Shown piece after piece: positions 1 to 8,262 of a stretch of 17,484 nt of DNA. The stretch is from Paracoccaceae bacterium. Its GTDB lineage: Bacteria > Pseudomonadota > Alphaproteobacteria > Rhodobacterales > Rhodobacteraceae. The stretch lies in the NCBI GenBank assembly GCA_003535335.1, contig DOHJ01000043.1:2932-20415 (forward strand), in the 5' to 3' direction. The notes under the pieces were generated by a model, which was given only the letters and a program-made list of their open reading frames with translations, had not been told where the DNA came from and searched no databases. The first letter of the stretch is position 1, and each line of letters begins with the position of its first letter. The position numbers and the translations under genes are program-made.

Positions 1-89
1 TGCACTTGATACCGCTTAAACGCGAGGTCCGTTGGGCTGTGATCTAACGCAAATCCCGAACTGGATAGCATTGCAAGCCGTCATTAGAA

Positions 90-113
90 CCGGAAGATCA
101 CAACAGTCTCCGG
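90..113 (-). terminator. Weak hairpin after the small membrane protein gene
   Basis: Arms CCGGA (90-94) and TCCGG (109-113) can pair. Skipping one bulged base adds two more pairs (GA with TC), leaving a 9-nt loop. It begins directly after the stop codon at 114-116 of the minus-strand gene. No run of T follows on the minus strand, so terminator function is a guess. Confidence 0.25.
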
Positions 114-347
114 CTACCCTAAAGTGAGCTTGATAAGTATAATAAAAACGACAGGAACAAAGCCCACAGCCACGAGAATAAAGCCGGAGAGGCCATAAAA
201 AACAGTTGCGCCTGCCCAAAATGCGATCAACGCCACAGCCCCGAGAATAGTAACCCAAAAGGCCTTTTTTTCTTCGGCCTCTTCTTTGGTACGGGGCTTG
301 GTGACGGGCACCGTTAATCTGCTTTCCGCTGTGGTATGTTGACCCAT
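114..347 (-). CDS. Small two-helix membrane protein of unknown function
   Basis: I do not recognise this 77-residue protein. A polar, charged N-terminal stretch of about 27 residues with a KEEAEEKK segment is followed by two hydrophobic helices, roughly residues 29-50 and 53-75, joined by a short Gly-containing turn. This predicts a small inner-membrane protein with little outside the bilayer. I chose the ATG at 347 because a purine-rich AGAGAG lies about 10 nt upstream; an in-frame ATG at 407 would add 20 residues that do not look conserved in character. It lies 110 nt downstream of the peptidase gene on the same strand, so co-transcription is possible. Function is unknown; the coding call rests on the clean hydrophobic pattern and plausible ribosome site. 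Confidence 0.6.
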   Translation of the reverse strand: MGQHTTAESRLTVPVTKPRTKEEAEEKKAFWVTILGAVALIAFWAGATVFYGLSGFILVAVGFVPVVFIILIKLTLG

Positions 348-438
348 TTCCACCCATTTCTCTCTTGTTTCGCGTAGCCAACCTAACAACAAAACGCAAT
401 AAAACAAACGGTTTTTCTAGATTATTAACGTTGTGCCA

Positions 439-452
439 AAAGCTACAGCTTT
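439..452 (-). terminator. Short hairpin after pepF
   Basis: AAAGC (439-443) and GCTTT (448-452) can pair around a 4-nt loop just past the pepF stop codon at 458-460. On the minus strand the second arm ends in TTTT, but the stem has only five pairs. It may be a weak terminator between pepF and the downstream small membrane protein gene. Confidence 0.2.
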
Positions 453-457
453 CCAGC

Positions 458-2287
458 TTAGCCCTCCATCGCCTCCAGCTCGTCAATCATCCCCGAAATC
501 ATGCTCAGACCCTTGTCCCAGAATTTCGGATCACTTGCGTTCAGCCCGAACGGGGCCAGCAATTCTTTGTGGTGTTTTGATCCGCCAGCTTTCAGCATCT
601 CGAAATACTTGTCCTGAAAACCTGCATCGCCTTCTTCGTAAACCGCATAAAGCGCGTTTACCAAACCGTCGCCAAAAGCATAGGCATAGACGTAAAACGG
701 GGTGTGCACAAAATGCGGCACGTAGGACCAGAATGTTTCGTAACCTTCAACAAAATTAAACACAGGCCCCAGACTTTGGGCCTGCACCGACATCCACAGT
801 GCATTGATGTCATCGGGTGTCAGCTCGCCTTGGGCGCGGGCGTCGTGCAGCTTGCATTCAAAATCATAAAAGGCGATTTGGCGCACCACGGTGTTGATCA
901 TATCCTCGACTTTGCCTGCCAGCATAACTTTGCGCTCTTGCTTGGTTTCGGCCCCCTCCAACATTTTACGAAAGGTCAGCATTTCGCCAAAAACAGAGGC
1001 GGTTTCGGCCAGCGTCAACGGGGTCGAGGATAATAATTCGCCCTGATCCGCCGCCAAAACCTGATGCACGCCATGGCCCAGCTCGTGGGCCAACGTCATC
1101 ACATCGCGCGGTTTTCCCAAATAGTTCAGCATCACGTAAGGATGCACCGTGGTCACGGTTGGATGGGCAAACGCCCCCGGTGCCTTGCCCGGTTTCACGC
1201 CTGCGTCAATCCAGCCATCGGTGAAAAACGGTTTGGCAATTTCGGCCATGCGCGGGTCAAACGCGGCGTAGGCGTCCAGTACGGTTTTTTCGGCGGTTTC
1301 CCAGCTGACGGTTTTGCTGCTCTCCATCGGCAGGGGCGCGTTGCGGTCCCAAACCTCCATGGTTTCCAGGCCTAACCATTTGGCTTTTAAGGCATAATAG
1401 CGATGCGACAGTTTCGGATAGGCAGCAACCACTGCGTTGCGCAGCGCCTCGACCACTTCGGGTTCCACGTGGTTTGACAAATGGCGGGCGGTTTGCGGGG
1501 TTGGCATTTTACGCCATTCATCCTCGATCGCCTTTTCCTTGGCCAACGTGTTGTGAACCCGTGAAAACAGTTTGATATTTTCGCCAAATACCTTAATCAA
1601 AGCCCGCGTTGCGGCTTCGCGTTTGCTGCGATCTTGTTCGGTCAGCAGGTTCAGGGTGCTTTCAAGGCTCATTTCTTCGCCGTCCAGATTAAACATCAAA
1701 CCGGCAATGGTTTCATCAAACAGTTTATTCCATGCCGATGCGCCGACGCTGGATTGGTCATGCAGGAATTTTTCCAGCTCGTCCGACAGCTGATAGGGTT
1801 TCATCGCCCGCAGTTGTTCAAAGATCGGTTTGTAACGGGCCAGATCGGCATTTTCAGCCAGCATTGCGTCCAGCTTTGCGTCATCCAGCCGGTTGATTTC
1901 CAGCGAATAAAATACCAGAGGCGCGGTGGAAACCGTAACCTTTTCCTGGGCGTTTTGCATGAATTGTGCCCGATCCGCATCGGTGGTGTTTTGATAGTAC
2001 CGCAAACCGGCGTATGACATCAGCCGACCACCGGTTGTGCTGATTTTTTCATAGGCCAGCACACAATCCAGCAGCGCTGTCGCGTCCAGATCGGCCAGTT
2101 TGCCTTCGTATTTATCGGCAAACCCGGCACAAGCCTTTTGCAACCACGCCAAATCGCGCCCGAATTCGGGCGCATCGGGGGATGGATACAGATCGCTTAA
2201 ATCCCATTGCGGCAAATCGGCGAAATCGTCCCCGCTGTTATTGGCAGAACTAGAACTAAAGACGGGTGCGGGGAATTTGAAATGCAT
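458..2287 (-). CDS. pepF: M3-family oligoendopeptidase (PepF type)
   Basis: This 609-residue protein is a cytoplasmic zinc metallopeptidase that cleaves oligopeptides, probably in peptide recycling. The zinc-binding HExxH motif is HELGH at residues 401-405, inside the family-typical context MTLAHELGHGVHQ. The likely third zinc ligand is Glu428 in LAETAS. The N-terminal half, with phrases such as QWDLSDLYP and RYYQNTTDADR, matches the helical PepF oligopeptidase domain, and the length of about 600 is normal for the proteobacterial type. No signal peptide is visible. The ATG at 2287 is preceded by GAGG with a 6-nt spacer, which supports this start. It is transcribed divergently from the FAH-family gene with a 119-nt gap. 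I am confident of the family; the exact substrates cannot be read from sequence. Confidence 0.96.
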   Translation of the reverse strand: MHFKFPAPVFSSSSANNSGDDFADLPQWDLSDLYPSPDAPEFGRDLAWLQKACAGFADKYEGKLADLDATALLDCVLAYEKISTTGGRLMSYAGLRYYQNTTDADRAQFMQNAQEKVTVSTAPLVFYSLEINRLDDAKLDAMLAENADLARYKPIFEQLRAMKPYQLSDELEKFLHDQSSVGASAWNKLFDETIAGLMFNLDGEEMSLESTLNLLTEQDRSKREAATRALIKVFGENIKLFSRVHNTLAKEKAIEDEWRKMPTPQTARHLSNHVEPEVVEALRNAVVAAYPKLSHRYYALKAKWLGLETMEVWDRNAPLPMESSKTVSWETAEKTVLDAYAAFDPRMAEIAKPFFTDGWIDAGVKPGKAPGAFAHPTVTTVHPYVMLNYLGKPRDVMTLAHELGHGVHQVLAADQGELLSSTPLTLAETASVFGEMLTFRKMLEGAETKQERKVMLAGKVEDMINTVVRQIAFYDFECKLHDARAQGELTPDDINALWMSVQAQSLGPVFNFVEGYETFWSYVPHFVHTPFYVYAYAFGDGLVNALYAVYEEGDAGFQDKYFEMLKAGGSKHHKELLAPFGLNASDPKFWDKGLSMISGMIDELEAMEG

Positions 2288-2406
2288 GGATAGCCTCGTT
2301 TAAATATCTGGTTCCAATCATTTAATGCGCTTGCCATGTGGCTTACAAGGGGTTGACCATGGGGAATTTGCAGCATTTGATAACAATCTGAACGAATAAG
2401 GGGAAA

Positions 2407-3237
2407 ATGATGCGATTTGTGCGATTTGGTGAGGCGGGATCAGAAAAGCCCGGGGTTTTTGATGCAAACGGGGATTTGCGCGATTTATCCGGCGTGATGA
2501 GCGATCTTAGTGGCACAGCCTTGGCCGATTTGGAAAATATCCGGCCAGATACCTTGCCAAAAGTTACAGGAGACCCGCGATTTGGGCCGCCTGTTGGCAA
2601 TGTGGGCAAGATCATTTGTATCGGGCTGAATTACCACGAACATGCCCGCGAAATGGGGATGAATATTCCGGCCGAGCCGGTGGTGTTCCTAAAAGCCACC
2701 AGCGCGATTACCGGACCCAATGACCCGATTATTCTGCCACGCGGTTCGGTTAAAACCGATTGGGAGGTCGAGCTGGGCGTGGTGATCGGCAAGACCACCA
2801 AATATATCACCCAAAAGGCGGCGCTGACGCGGGTGGCCGGATATCTGGCGGTGAACGAGGTTTCCGAGCGCGCCTTTCAACTGGAGCGCGGCGGCACTTG
2901 GGACAAAGGCAAAAGCTGCGATACTTTCGCGCCGCTGGGGCCATGGCTGGTGACGCCGGACGAAGTGGGGGATGTGCAAAATCTGGGCCTTGGTCTGTCG
3001 GTGAATGGGGCGCAGATGCAGTCGGGCAATACTTCGGATATGATTTTTTCTGTGGATGTGATCGTTTCGTATCTTAGCCAGATAATGACCCTGCATCCGG
3101 GTGATATTATCGCCACCGGCACCCCCGCGGGTGTGGGCGTTGGCATGACGCCGCCGAAGTTTTTAAGGGCCGGAGATCAGGTTGAGCTGAGCATCGAGAA
3201 GCTGGGCATGCAGCGGCAGATAATTAAAGCCGAGTAG
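2407..3237 (+). CDS. Fumarylacetoacetate-hydrolase (FAH) family protein, ureidoglycolate-lyase-like
   Basis: This 276-residue protein belongs to the FAH superfamily, metal-dependent enzymes that cleave or hydrate 2-oxo acids and related compounds in catabolism. An N-terminal cap of about 65 residues (RFGEAGSEKPGVFDANGDLRD style) precedes the catalytic fold. Visible family motifs are GLNYHEHA (73-80), DWEVELG (118-124) with the metal ligands Glu120 and Glu122, KGKSCDTFAPLGPW (167-180) and ATGTPAGVG near the C terminus. The N-terminal style is closest, from memory, to proteins annotated as ureidoglycolate lyase or 2,4-diketo-3-deoxy-L-fuconate hydrolase; I cannot choose between them. Oddly, the third metal ligand, usually Asp in an NDVS motif, is Glu151 (NEVS). 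The ATG at 2407 follows AGGGG closely, and a second ATG comes immediately after, so the start is uncertain by one codon. The neighbours on both sides lie on the other strand, so it is probably monocistronic. Confidence 0.92.
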   Translation: MMRFVRFGEAGSEKPGVFDANGDLRDLSGVMSDLSGTALADLENIRPDTLPKVTGDPRFGPPVGNVGKIICIGLNYHEHAREMGMNIPAEPVVFLKATSAITGPNDPIILPRGSVKTDWEVELGVVIGKTTKYITQKAALTRVAGYLAVNEVSERAFQLERGGTWDKGKSCDTFAPLGPWLVTPDEVGDVQNLGLGLSVNGAQMQSGNTSDMIFSVDVIVSYLSQIMTLHPGDIIATGTPAGVGVGMTPPKFLRAGDQVELSIEKLGMQRQIIKAE

Positions 3238-3243
3238 GGCGGA

Positions 3244-4176
3244 TCAGCTGTGTTCTTGAAATAAACGGCACATTTGATCCAACGCCGCCCCCCGAATCGA
3301 GGGATTTTCCATCAGCACCTCGTGTTCGGCACCATCAAGCATCACCAGCTGGCCCTTTGGCCAGTTCTGCATCCGTGAAACCACGGCCTTTGAATCGATT
3401 ATGCGCTCGTTACTGCCCAGAAAACTGATTGTAGGAATGTCGGGCGAAGGCAGTGCCGCAAGGGAGTTGCAGTCGGTCAATGCCTCGAATAGCCAATGCA
3501 TGCTGGGCCCGCCCAACGGCAATTGCGGGTATGTCTTGGCCTGATTTTGCATGTAGGCATACATTTCAGGGTCAGTGGTCAGCTGATTGCCGGAAAACGG
3601 CGCGGTTACAACATAGCTGTTGGCGCTGGTGCCCGGTGCGTATTTATGGCCCAATCCGATGCTGCGATAGGACCAGCTAAGACCCAAAGCAAGCGGTTTA
3701 ACGGGCGCAGAAAACAAAATACCCCACATCGGGGCTGAAAATGCGGCCGCTTTGACATCCAGACCATTGATCAGCGCGCGCAGGCCAATGGTGCCACCCA
3801 TCGAGTGGGCCAGCAAATAAAACGGTTCGGGCAAATTTAATTCACGGGCCGCATCGACCATGGCGGCGACATCATGCTGATAATCGGTAAAATGCATCAC
3901 ATGACCCTTGGCCGGATCATCCAGCAACCGGTCAGACAGGCCCTGACCGCGCCAATCCTGCGTGATCATGGCATAGCCACGCGCCTGCAATTGCGCGGCC
4001 GTTTGCCCGTATTTTTCAATATATTCGGTGCGTCCGGTAAACAGAAAAACCGTGCCCTTTTCGCCTTTGTCCCAAACACCAACACGAATGCGCACAGCGT
4101 CAACCGTGTTTAGCCAATAGGCTGCCCCGCCCTCGGGGGCCATTGCCACGTCATCATAAAGCGGTGCGATTTCCAT
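3244..4176 (-). CDS. Alpha/beta hydrolase, lysophospholipase (PldB-like)
   Basis: This 310-residue serine hydrolase of the alpha/beta fold most resembles lysophospholipase L2 or monoacylglycerol-lipase-like proteins, which release fatty acids from lysophospholipids or monoglycerides. The nucleophile elbow is HSMGG at 124-128 (Ser125). The segment FTGRTEYIEKYG (46-57) and the DWRGQGLSDR segment (74-83) are typical of the PldB group. The catalytic histidine is probably His285 (AEHEVLME). The acid is probably Asp261 or Glu257, in LGSNERIID, and cannot be settled by eye. No signal peptide or lipobox is visible, so a cytoplasmic or membrane-peripheral site is likely. It starts only 3 nt after the SCP2 gene stop, so the two are almost certainly co-transcribed. 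It ends 6 nt from the convergent FAH gene. Confidence 0.92.
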   Translation of the reverse strand: MEIAPLYDDVAMAPEGGAAYWLNTVDAVRIRVGVWDKGEKGTVFLFTGRTEYIEKYGQTAAQLQARGYAMITQDWRGQGLSDRLLDDPAKGHVMHFTDYQHDVAAMVDAARELNLPEPFYLLAHSMGGTIGLRALINGLDVKAAAFSAPMWGILFSAPVKPLALGLSWSYRSIGLGHKYAPGTSANSYVVTAPFSGNQLTTDPEMYAYMQNQAKTYPQLPLGGPSMHWLFEALTDCNSLAALPSPDIPTISFLGSNERIIDSKAVVSRMQNWPKGQLVMLDGAEHEVLMENPSIRGAALDQMCRLFQEHS

Positions 4177-4179
4177 ACT

Positions 4180-4467
4180 TTAGCTCAGAAACGAAGCCAG
4201 TTTCATCGCCAGCCCCATATCGCCTTCTATTTTCAGCTTGCCGGTCATAAAGGCGGTTGTCGGGTTGGTGCTGCCATCCAGAATGCCCTCAAACACGTCG
4301 GTGTCGGCAATCAGCGTCACATCGGCATCGCCGTCGCCAGCACGCGCGCCATCGCCATCAATCATGATCGAGCCTTCGTCGCCCATAACAAACTTGGCCA
4401 AACCGTCGAAACCGTCACTGATTTTTTCATTCAGAGAGGTTACTGCGCTTTCAATAATTTTGCTCAT
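4180..4467 (-). CDS. SCP2 sterol-binding-domain protein
   Basis: This 95-residue protein is a stand-alone SCP2 domain, a small fold with a hydrophobic tunnel that binds lipids or acyl chains. The sequence shows an N-terminal helix, the GSIMIDGDGARAGDGDADVTLIAD strands (by position about 32-55), and the typical C-terminal TAFMTGKLKIEGDMGLAMKL element (about 71-90). That last element is the most recognisable part of bacterial SCP2 proteins. The start is backed by AAAGGA with a 7-nt spacer. It is the first gene of a two-gene operon with the lysophospholipase-like hydrolase, which suggests, as inference only, that it presents or holds a lipid substrate or product for that enzyme. It is transcribed divergently from the TPR gene. 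Confidence 0.93.
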   Translation of the reverse strand: MSKIIESAVTSLNEKISDGFDGLAKFVMGDEGSIMIDGDGARAGDGDADVTLIADTDVFEGILDGSTNPTTAFMTGKLKIEGDMGLAMKLASFLS

Positions 4468-4495
4468 GATGCTATCCTTTTGGTTTTATGAACGT

Positions 4496-4512
4496 CAGGT
4501 CTCGTAATTTGC
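4496..4512. promoter_or_regulatory. Small inverted repeat between divergent genes
   Basis: TCTCG (4499-4503 region) and CGAGA (4511-4515 region) form a 5-bp inverted repeat around a 7-nt AT-rich spacer in the short gap between the divergent SCP2 and TPR genes. It could be an operator half-site pair, but such a short repeat occurs easily by chance. Confidence 0.15.
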
Positions 4513-4539
4513 GAGATTTAGGTTAAACTTGCCGATGTT

Positions 4540-5088
4540 ATGCGTATTTACAACCCACTTTCTAAACAGATCGTTACAGTATTGTTATTTGCAGTGCTGT
4601 TTTGCCTGCCGCTTGCCGCCCAAGAGCAAACAATCGATGATTTATTCGATGATTTGCGAGCCGCGCCAGTCGGGCAGGCAGATCGAATCGCCGATAAAAT
4701 AAACGGTATTTGGTCGAAATCCGGCTCGGCCTCGATGGATTTGCTGCTAAAACGGGGTCGTGATGCGCTGGACGATGGCCAAACACAGGCCGCGATTGAA
4801 CATTTCACCGCCTTGATTGATCATGCGCCAGATTTCGCCCAAGCCTACAGCATGCGCGCCGCTGCGTACCACAAGGCTAATTATTTTGGTCCGGCATTGT
4901 TTGATTTGCAAAGCGCGCTGGCGCTAAACCCGCGCCATTTCGGGGCAATGACGGGGTTGGGGGCCTTGCAAGAGGCGATGGAACAGCCGCAAAAAGCGCT
5001 TGAAAACTATCGCCGTGTTCTGGAAATCATGCCGCAAAACGAAGATATCCAAAAAGCAGTTGCGCGGCTTGAAGGTATGGCGCTTTAG
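4540..5088 (+). CDS. Exported tetratricopeptide-repeat protein
   Basis: This 182-residue protein begins with a classical secretion signal: basic residues, a hydrophobic core (IVTVLLFAVLFCLPLAA, about 11-27) and a likely signal-peptidase cleavage after AA near residue 27. The remainder holds about three TPR units (roughly 68-101, 102-135 and 136-169), with typical helix positions such as AIEHFTALIDHAPDFAQAY and ALENYRRVLEIMPQN. TPR proteins act as binding scaffolds; in the periplasm they often support cell-envelope complexes. The partner is unknown. A conventional Shine-Dalgarno site is not obvious, only a distant TTAGG. It ends 12 nt before the helicase gene, so the two are probably co-transcribed, although no functional link is evident. 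It is not a cytochrome-biogenesis TPR protein by any motif I can see. Confidence 0.85.
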   Translation: MRIYNPLSKQIVTVLLFAVLFCLPLAAQEQTIDDLFDDLRAAPVGQADRIADKINGIWSKSGSASMDLLLKRGRDALDDGQTQAAIEHFTALIDHAPDFAQAYSMRAAAYHKANYFGPALFDLQSALALNPRHFGAMTGLGALQEAMEQPQKALENYRRVLEIMPQNEDIQKAVARLEGMAL

Positions 5089-5100
5089 GCGCTGATTAAG

Positions 5101-7830
5101 ATGATGAATCCAGAACAGCGTATCACGGCCGTTTTAGGGCCGACAAACACCGGCAAAACCTATTACGCCATTGAACGGATGCTGGCGTATAAATCCGGCG
5201 TTATCGGCCTGCCGTTGCGCCTGCTTGCGCGCGAGGTTTACGACCGGATCGCCGATTTGCGCGGGGCAGGCGTGGTGGCGCTGGTCACTGGCGAAGAGCG
5301 CATTGTGCCGCCGCGCACCAAATACTGGGTCTGCACCGTCGAGGCCATGCCGCAAGGTCTGGGGGCCGATTTTCTGGCTGTGGATGAAATTCAGCTATGC
5401 GCCGATCTTGAGCGGGGCCATGTTTTCACCGACCGGCTGCTGCATGCGCGTGGCCAGCTGGAGACCCTGTTTTTGGGGGCTGAAACCATGCGCAGCGCCA
5501 TTGCCGAACTGGTGCCAAAGGCACAGTTTATCCGCCGTGACCGTCTTAGCGAACTTAGCTATGCCGGCTCAAAGAAAATCAGCCGGATGCCGGGGCGCAG
5601 CGCGATTGTCGGGTTTTCGGTTGATAATGTTTATGCCATCGCTGAATTGCTGCGTCGTCAAAAAGGCGGGGCGGCGGTGGTGATGGGTGCGCTTAGCCCG
5701 CGCACCCGCAATGCGCAGGTTGAAATGTATCAAAACGGCGAGGTGGATTATCTGGTGGCAACCGATGCGATTGGCATGGGGCTAAATCTGGATATCAACC
5801 ATGTTGCGTTTTCGTCGATTACCAAATTTGACGGCCGCCGGATGCGTCATTTGCAAGCTAATGAATTGGCCCAGATTGCGGGCCGGGCCGGGCGGTATAT
5901 GCGCCACGGATCTTACGGGGTGACGGGCGAGGCGCCATTGCTGGAGGATGCGGTGGTTGATGCGATTTCAAACAACCGTTTTGCGCCGGTTAAAAAGCTG
6001 CAATGGCGCAACACAAAGCTGGAATTTGGCAATGCAGCGCGGCTGATTTCCTCGCTCGAATCCCCCACGAATGACGACTGGTTGACCCGAACGCGCGAGG
6101 CTGACGATCTTTTGGCCCTGAAAACGCTATCATCGCGCGGTGATGTGATGTCTAAACTGGGCGGCCCCCAAGATATAAAACGGCTGTGGGATATTTGCCG
6201 GATCCCTGATTTTCGCGGTGTTAGCCATGCCGAACACACAACGATACTGGAGCAAATATTCCTGTATTTACAACAGGATAACCGTATTCCGGATGATTGG
6301 TTGGCGCGGCAGGTTAAACGGCTGGATCGGTCCGATGGTGACATTGATACGCTTTCTAAACGATTGGCGTTTATCCGCACATGGACCTATGTTTGCCAAC
6401 GATCCGGCTGGGTTGATGACAAAAACCATTGGCGAAACGAAACCCGCGCTGTAGAAGATCGGCTATCGGACGCGTTGCATGCGCGTTTAACACAAAGATT
6501 TGTTGATCGGCGCACCTCGATTTTGTTGCGCCGGTTAAAGCAGAAGGAGGGCCTTGTGGCCGAAGTAAACGACAAAGGTGAAGTAACGGTTGATGGGCAG
6601 CTTATCGGCCGCTTGCAAGGGTTTAGCTTTACGCAAGACAAAACCAGTAATCCGGACGAGGCCAAGACCTTGCGTGCCGCCAGTGTTGCCGCATTGGCCC
6701 CGCAATTTCATTTGCGCGCCGACAGGTTTTATAACTCGCCCGACACTGAAATTGATTTCACCGATCAGGGTGGTCTGATGTGGGGCGATGCGGCCGTTGG
6801 CAAAATTGTGGCGGGCGATGACGCGATGAAACCCCAAGCCGTTGCGTTTGTCGATGACGGGGCCGGAGCGGATGTTGCCACCAAGGTACAGCGCCGTTTG
6901 CAGCATTTTATTGACCGCAAGATTGCCACTTTGTTCGAGCCGCTGATGGCGCTTTCAAAGGATGAAACATTGCCGCCGATGGCGCGTGGTTTTGCGTTTC
7001 GGATGGTTGAAAGTTTCGGCATCGTTTCACGCTCGGATGTTGCAACCGAGGTCAAGGATCTGGATCAGGATGCCCGCGGAACGTTGCGCAAACACGGTAT
7101 CCGGTTTGGCCAGTTCACCATTTTCATGCCGTTGTTGTTAAAACCGGCTCCGACCCGGCTGCGGCTGTTGCTGTGGTCACTGGTAAATAAGCTGGACGAA
7201 TTTCCCGAAAGCCCGCCACCGGGTCTGGTGACAATCCCGAGCGAAAAAGACGCGCCGCAGGGCTGGGACACCATGTCGGGCTATCGCGCTGCGGGAGGTC
7301 GTGCGATCCGTATCGACATGCTGGAACGTTTGGCAGATATGTTGCGCTCTGAAAATAGCCGTGGCGGGTTTGAGGCAAATCCCGACATGTTGTCGATCAC
7401 CGGTATGACGCTGGAACAGTTTGCCGATCTGATGCAGGGTCTGGGCTATAACGCTGTGAAGGGCGAGCGGGTCAAGGTTAAGGCTGTTGTCGAAGTTAAA
7501 GAAGCCAAGCCGCAAGAGGCTGCGGAAACTGAAGCGCCCAAAGAAGATGGTGCTGAGCAGACTGCTAAAGAGGCTGATCCCAAGGTTGAAGACGCGCCTG
7601 AAATGGAAGTTTTTTATACGTTTAGCTGGCAGGTTAAGCGCAAAAATACTGGTGATCAGGGCAAAGCCCAAAGTAAGCCACGCGGTAAACCACAGGGTGC
7701 CAAAGGCAAGCGCCCGCCGCGTGATAACAAGGCAAAATCCTATCAAGCCAAACCGGCGAAAAAGGAAAAGAAGATCGATCCCGACAATCCCTTTGCTGCG
7801 GCCCTGATGGGGTTGAAAACCAAAGGATAG
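5101..7830 (+). CDS. SUV3-like superfamily 2 RNA helicase with long C-terminal tail
   Basis: This 909-residue protein matches the alphaproteobacterial relatives of mitochondrial SUV3, NTP-driven RNA helicases that unwind RNA for turnover or processing. Visible motifs are Walker A GPTNTGKT (13-20), motif II DEIQ (95-98), a motif V segment VATDAIGMGLNL (219-230) and motif VI QIAGRAGR (258-265). The central and C-terminal regions are helical and follow the long bacterial form. From about residue 790 the protein becomes low-complexity: an acidic Glu/Ala/Lys stretch, a short conserved-looking island (VFYTFSWQVKRK, near 835-846), then a very basic Lys/Pro/Gly-rich tail that could bind RNA. It begins 12 nt after the TPR gene and is followed after 6 nt by the S4 RNA-binding gene, so an RNA-related operon is likely. 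The start has only a weak ribosome site. Confidence 0.93.
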   Translation: MMNPEQRITAVLGPTNTGKTYYAIERMLAYKSGVIGLPLRLLAREVYDRIADLRGAGVVALVTGEERIVPPRTKYWVCTVEAMPQGLGADFLAVDEIQLCADLERGHVFTDRLLHARGQLETLFLGAETMRSAIAELVPKAQFIRRDRLSELSYAGSKKISRMPGRSAIVGFSVDNVYAIAELLRRQKGGAAVVMGALSPRTRNAQVEMYQNGEVDYLVATDAIGMGLNLDINHVAFSSITKFDGRRMRHLQANELAQIAGRAGRYMRHGSYGVTGEAPLLEDAVVDAISNNRFAPVKKLQWRNTKLEFGNAARLISSLESPTNDDWLTRTREADDLLALKTLSSRGDVMSKLGGPQDIKRLWDICRIPDFRGVSHAEHTTILEQIFLYLQQDNRIPDDWLARQVKRLDRSDGDIDTLSKRLAFIRTWTYVCQRSGWVDDKNHWRNETRAVEDRLSDALHARLTQRFVDRRTSILLRRLKQKEGLVAEVNDKGEVTVDGQLIGRLQGFSFTQDKTSNPDEAKTLRAASVAALAPQFHLRADRFYNSPDTEIDFTDQGGLMWGDAAVGKIVAGDDAMKPQAVAFVDDGAGADVATKVQRRLQHFIDRKIATLFEPLMALSKDETLPPMARGFAFRMVESFGIVSRSDVATEVKDLDQDARGTLRKHGIRFGQFTIFMPLLLKPAPTRLRLLLWSLVNKLDEFPESPPPGLVTIPSEKDAPQGWDTMSGYRAAGGRAIRIDMLERLADMLRSENSRGGFEANPDMLSITGMTLEQFADLMQGLGYNAVKGERVKVKAVVEVKEAKPQEAAETEAPKEDGAEQTAKEADPKVEDAPEMEVFYTFSWQVKRKNTGDQGKAQSKPRGKPQGAKGKRPPRDNKAKSYQAKPAKKEKKIDPDNPFAAALMGLKTKG

Positions 7831-7836
7831 GGTTTG

Positions 7837-8211
7837 ATGGCGGATGAACCTGTTAAGGGGCGGGTTGATAAATGGCTTTGGCACGCGCGGTTTTTTAAAA
7901 CCCGCGGGCTGGCCAGCAAACTGGTTAGTGGCGGGCATTTACGTCTGAACGGCAACCGGATTGCAAAAGCCTCGGCTACGGTTGTGGCGGGTGACACGCT
8001 GACATTTCCACAGGCAAACCGTATCAGGGTAATCCAGATCAAGGCGCTTGGCAGCCGGCGTGGTCCTGCGCCCGAGGCACAAGCCCTTTACCTTGATTTA
8101 ACCCCGATCGAGGAAGCTGCACCGGCCAAAGCCCAAATCGAGCGAAAGGGCCGCCCCAGTAAAAAAGATCGCCGTATGGCGCGTCTTTTGCGTGGCTCGT
8201 ACCTTGAATGA
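7837..8211 (+). CDS. hslR: S4-domain RNA-binding protein (Hsp15-like)
   Basis: This 124-residue basic protein has an N-terminal S4 RNA-binding domain (about residues 8-70), beginning RVDKWLWHARFFKTRGLA, the signature of the Hsp15/HslR family. In E. coli Hsp15 binds stalled 50S subunits carrying nascent chains; equivalence here is inferred from family. The C terminus is Lys/Arg-rich (GRPSKKDRRMARLLRG), consistent with RNA contact. I chose the ATG at 7837, nine nt from AAAGGA; a TTG one codon earlier is also possible. It follows the helicase by 6 nt, and both act on RNA, so the pairing is meaningful. It is a little shorter than E. coli Hsp15, as is normal in alphaproteobacteria. Confidence 0.9.
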   Translation: MADEPVKGRVDKWLWHARFFKTRGLASKLVSGGHLRLNGNRIAKASATVVAGDTLTFPQANRIRVIQIKALGSRRGPAPEAQALYLDLTPIEEAAPAKAQIERKGRPSKKDRRMARLLRGSYLE

Positions 8212-8262
8212 TTCCAGATTACGGTCTAGCTAAACGTTCAAGTTAAAATTCAGAGTGCATCC

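Noticed and set aside
16..486. Minus-strand open frame of 156 codons at the left edge
   Set aside because: Its product is rich in Cys, Arg and Trp with no domain character, and it overlaps the two-helix membrane protein in another frame as well as the pepF end.
7177..7938. Long minus-strand open frame (253 codons) opposite the helicase tail
   Set aside because: It lies opposite a well-supported helicase gene and its product has no recognisable family character; it is a by-product of the codon pattern.
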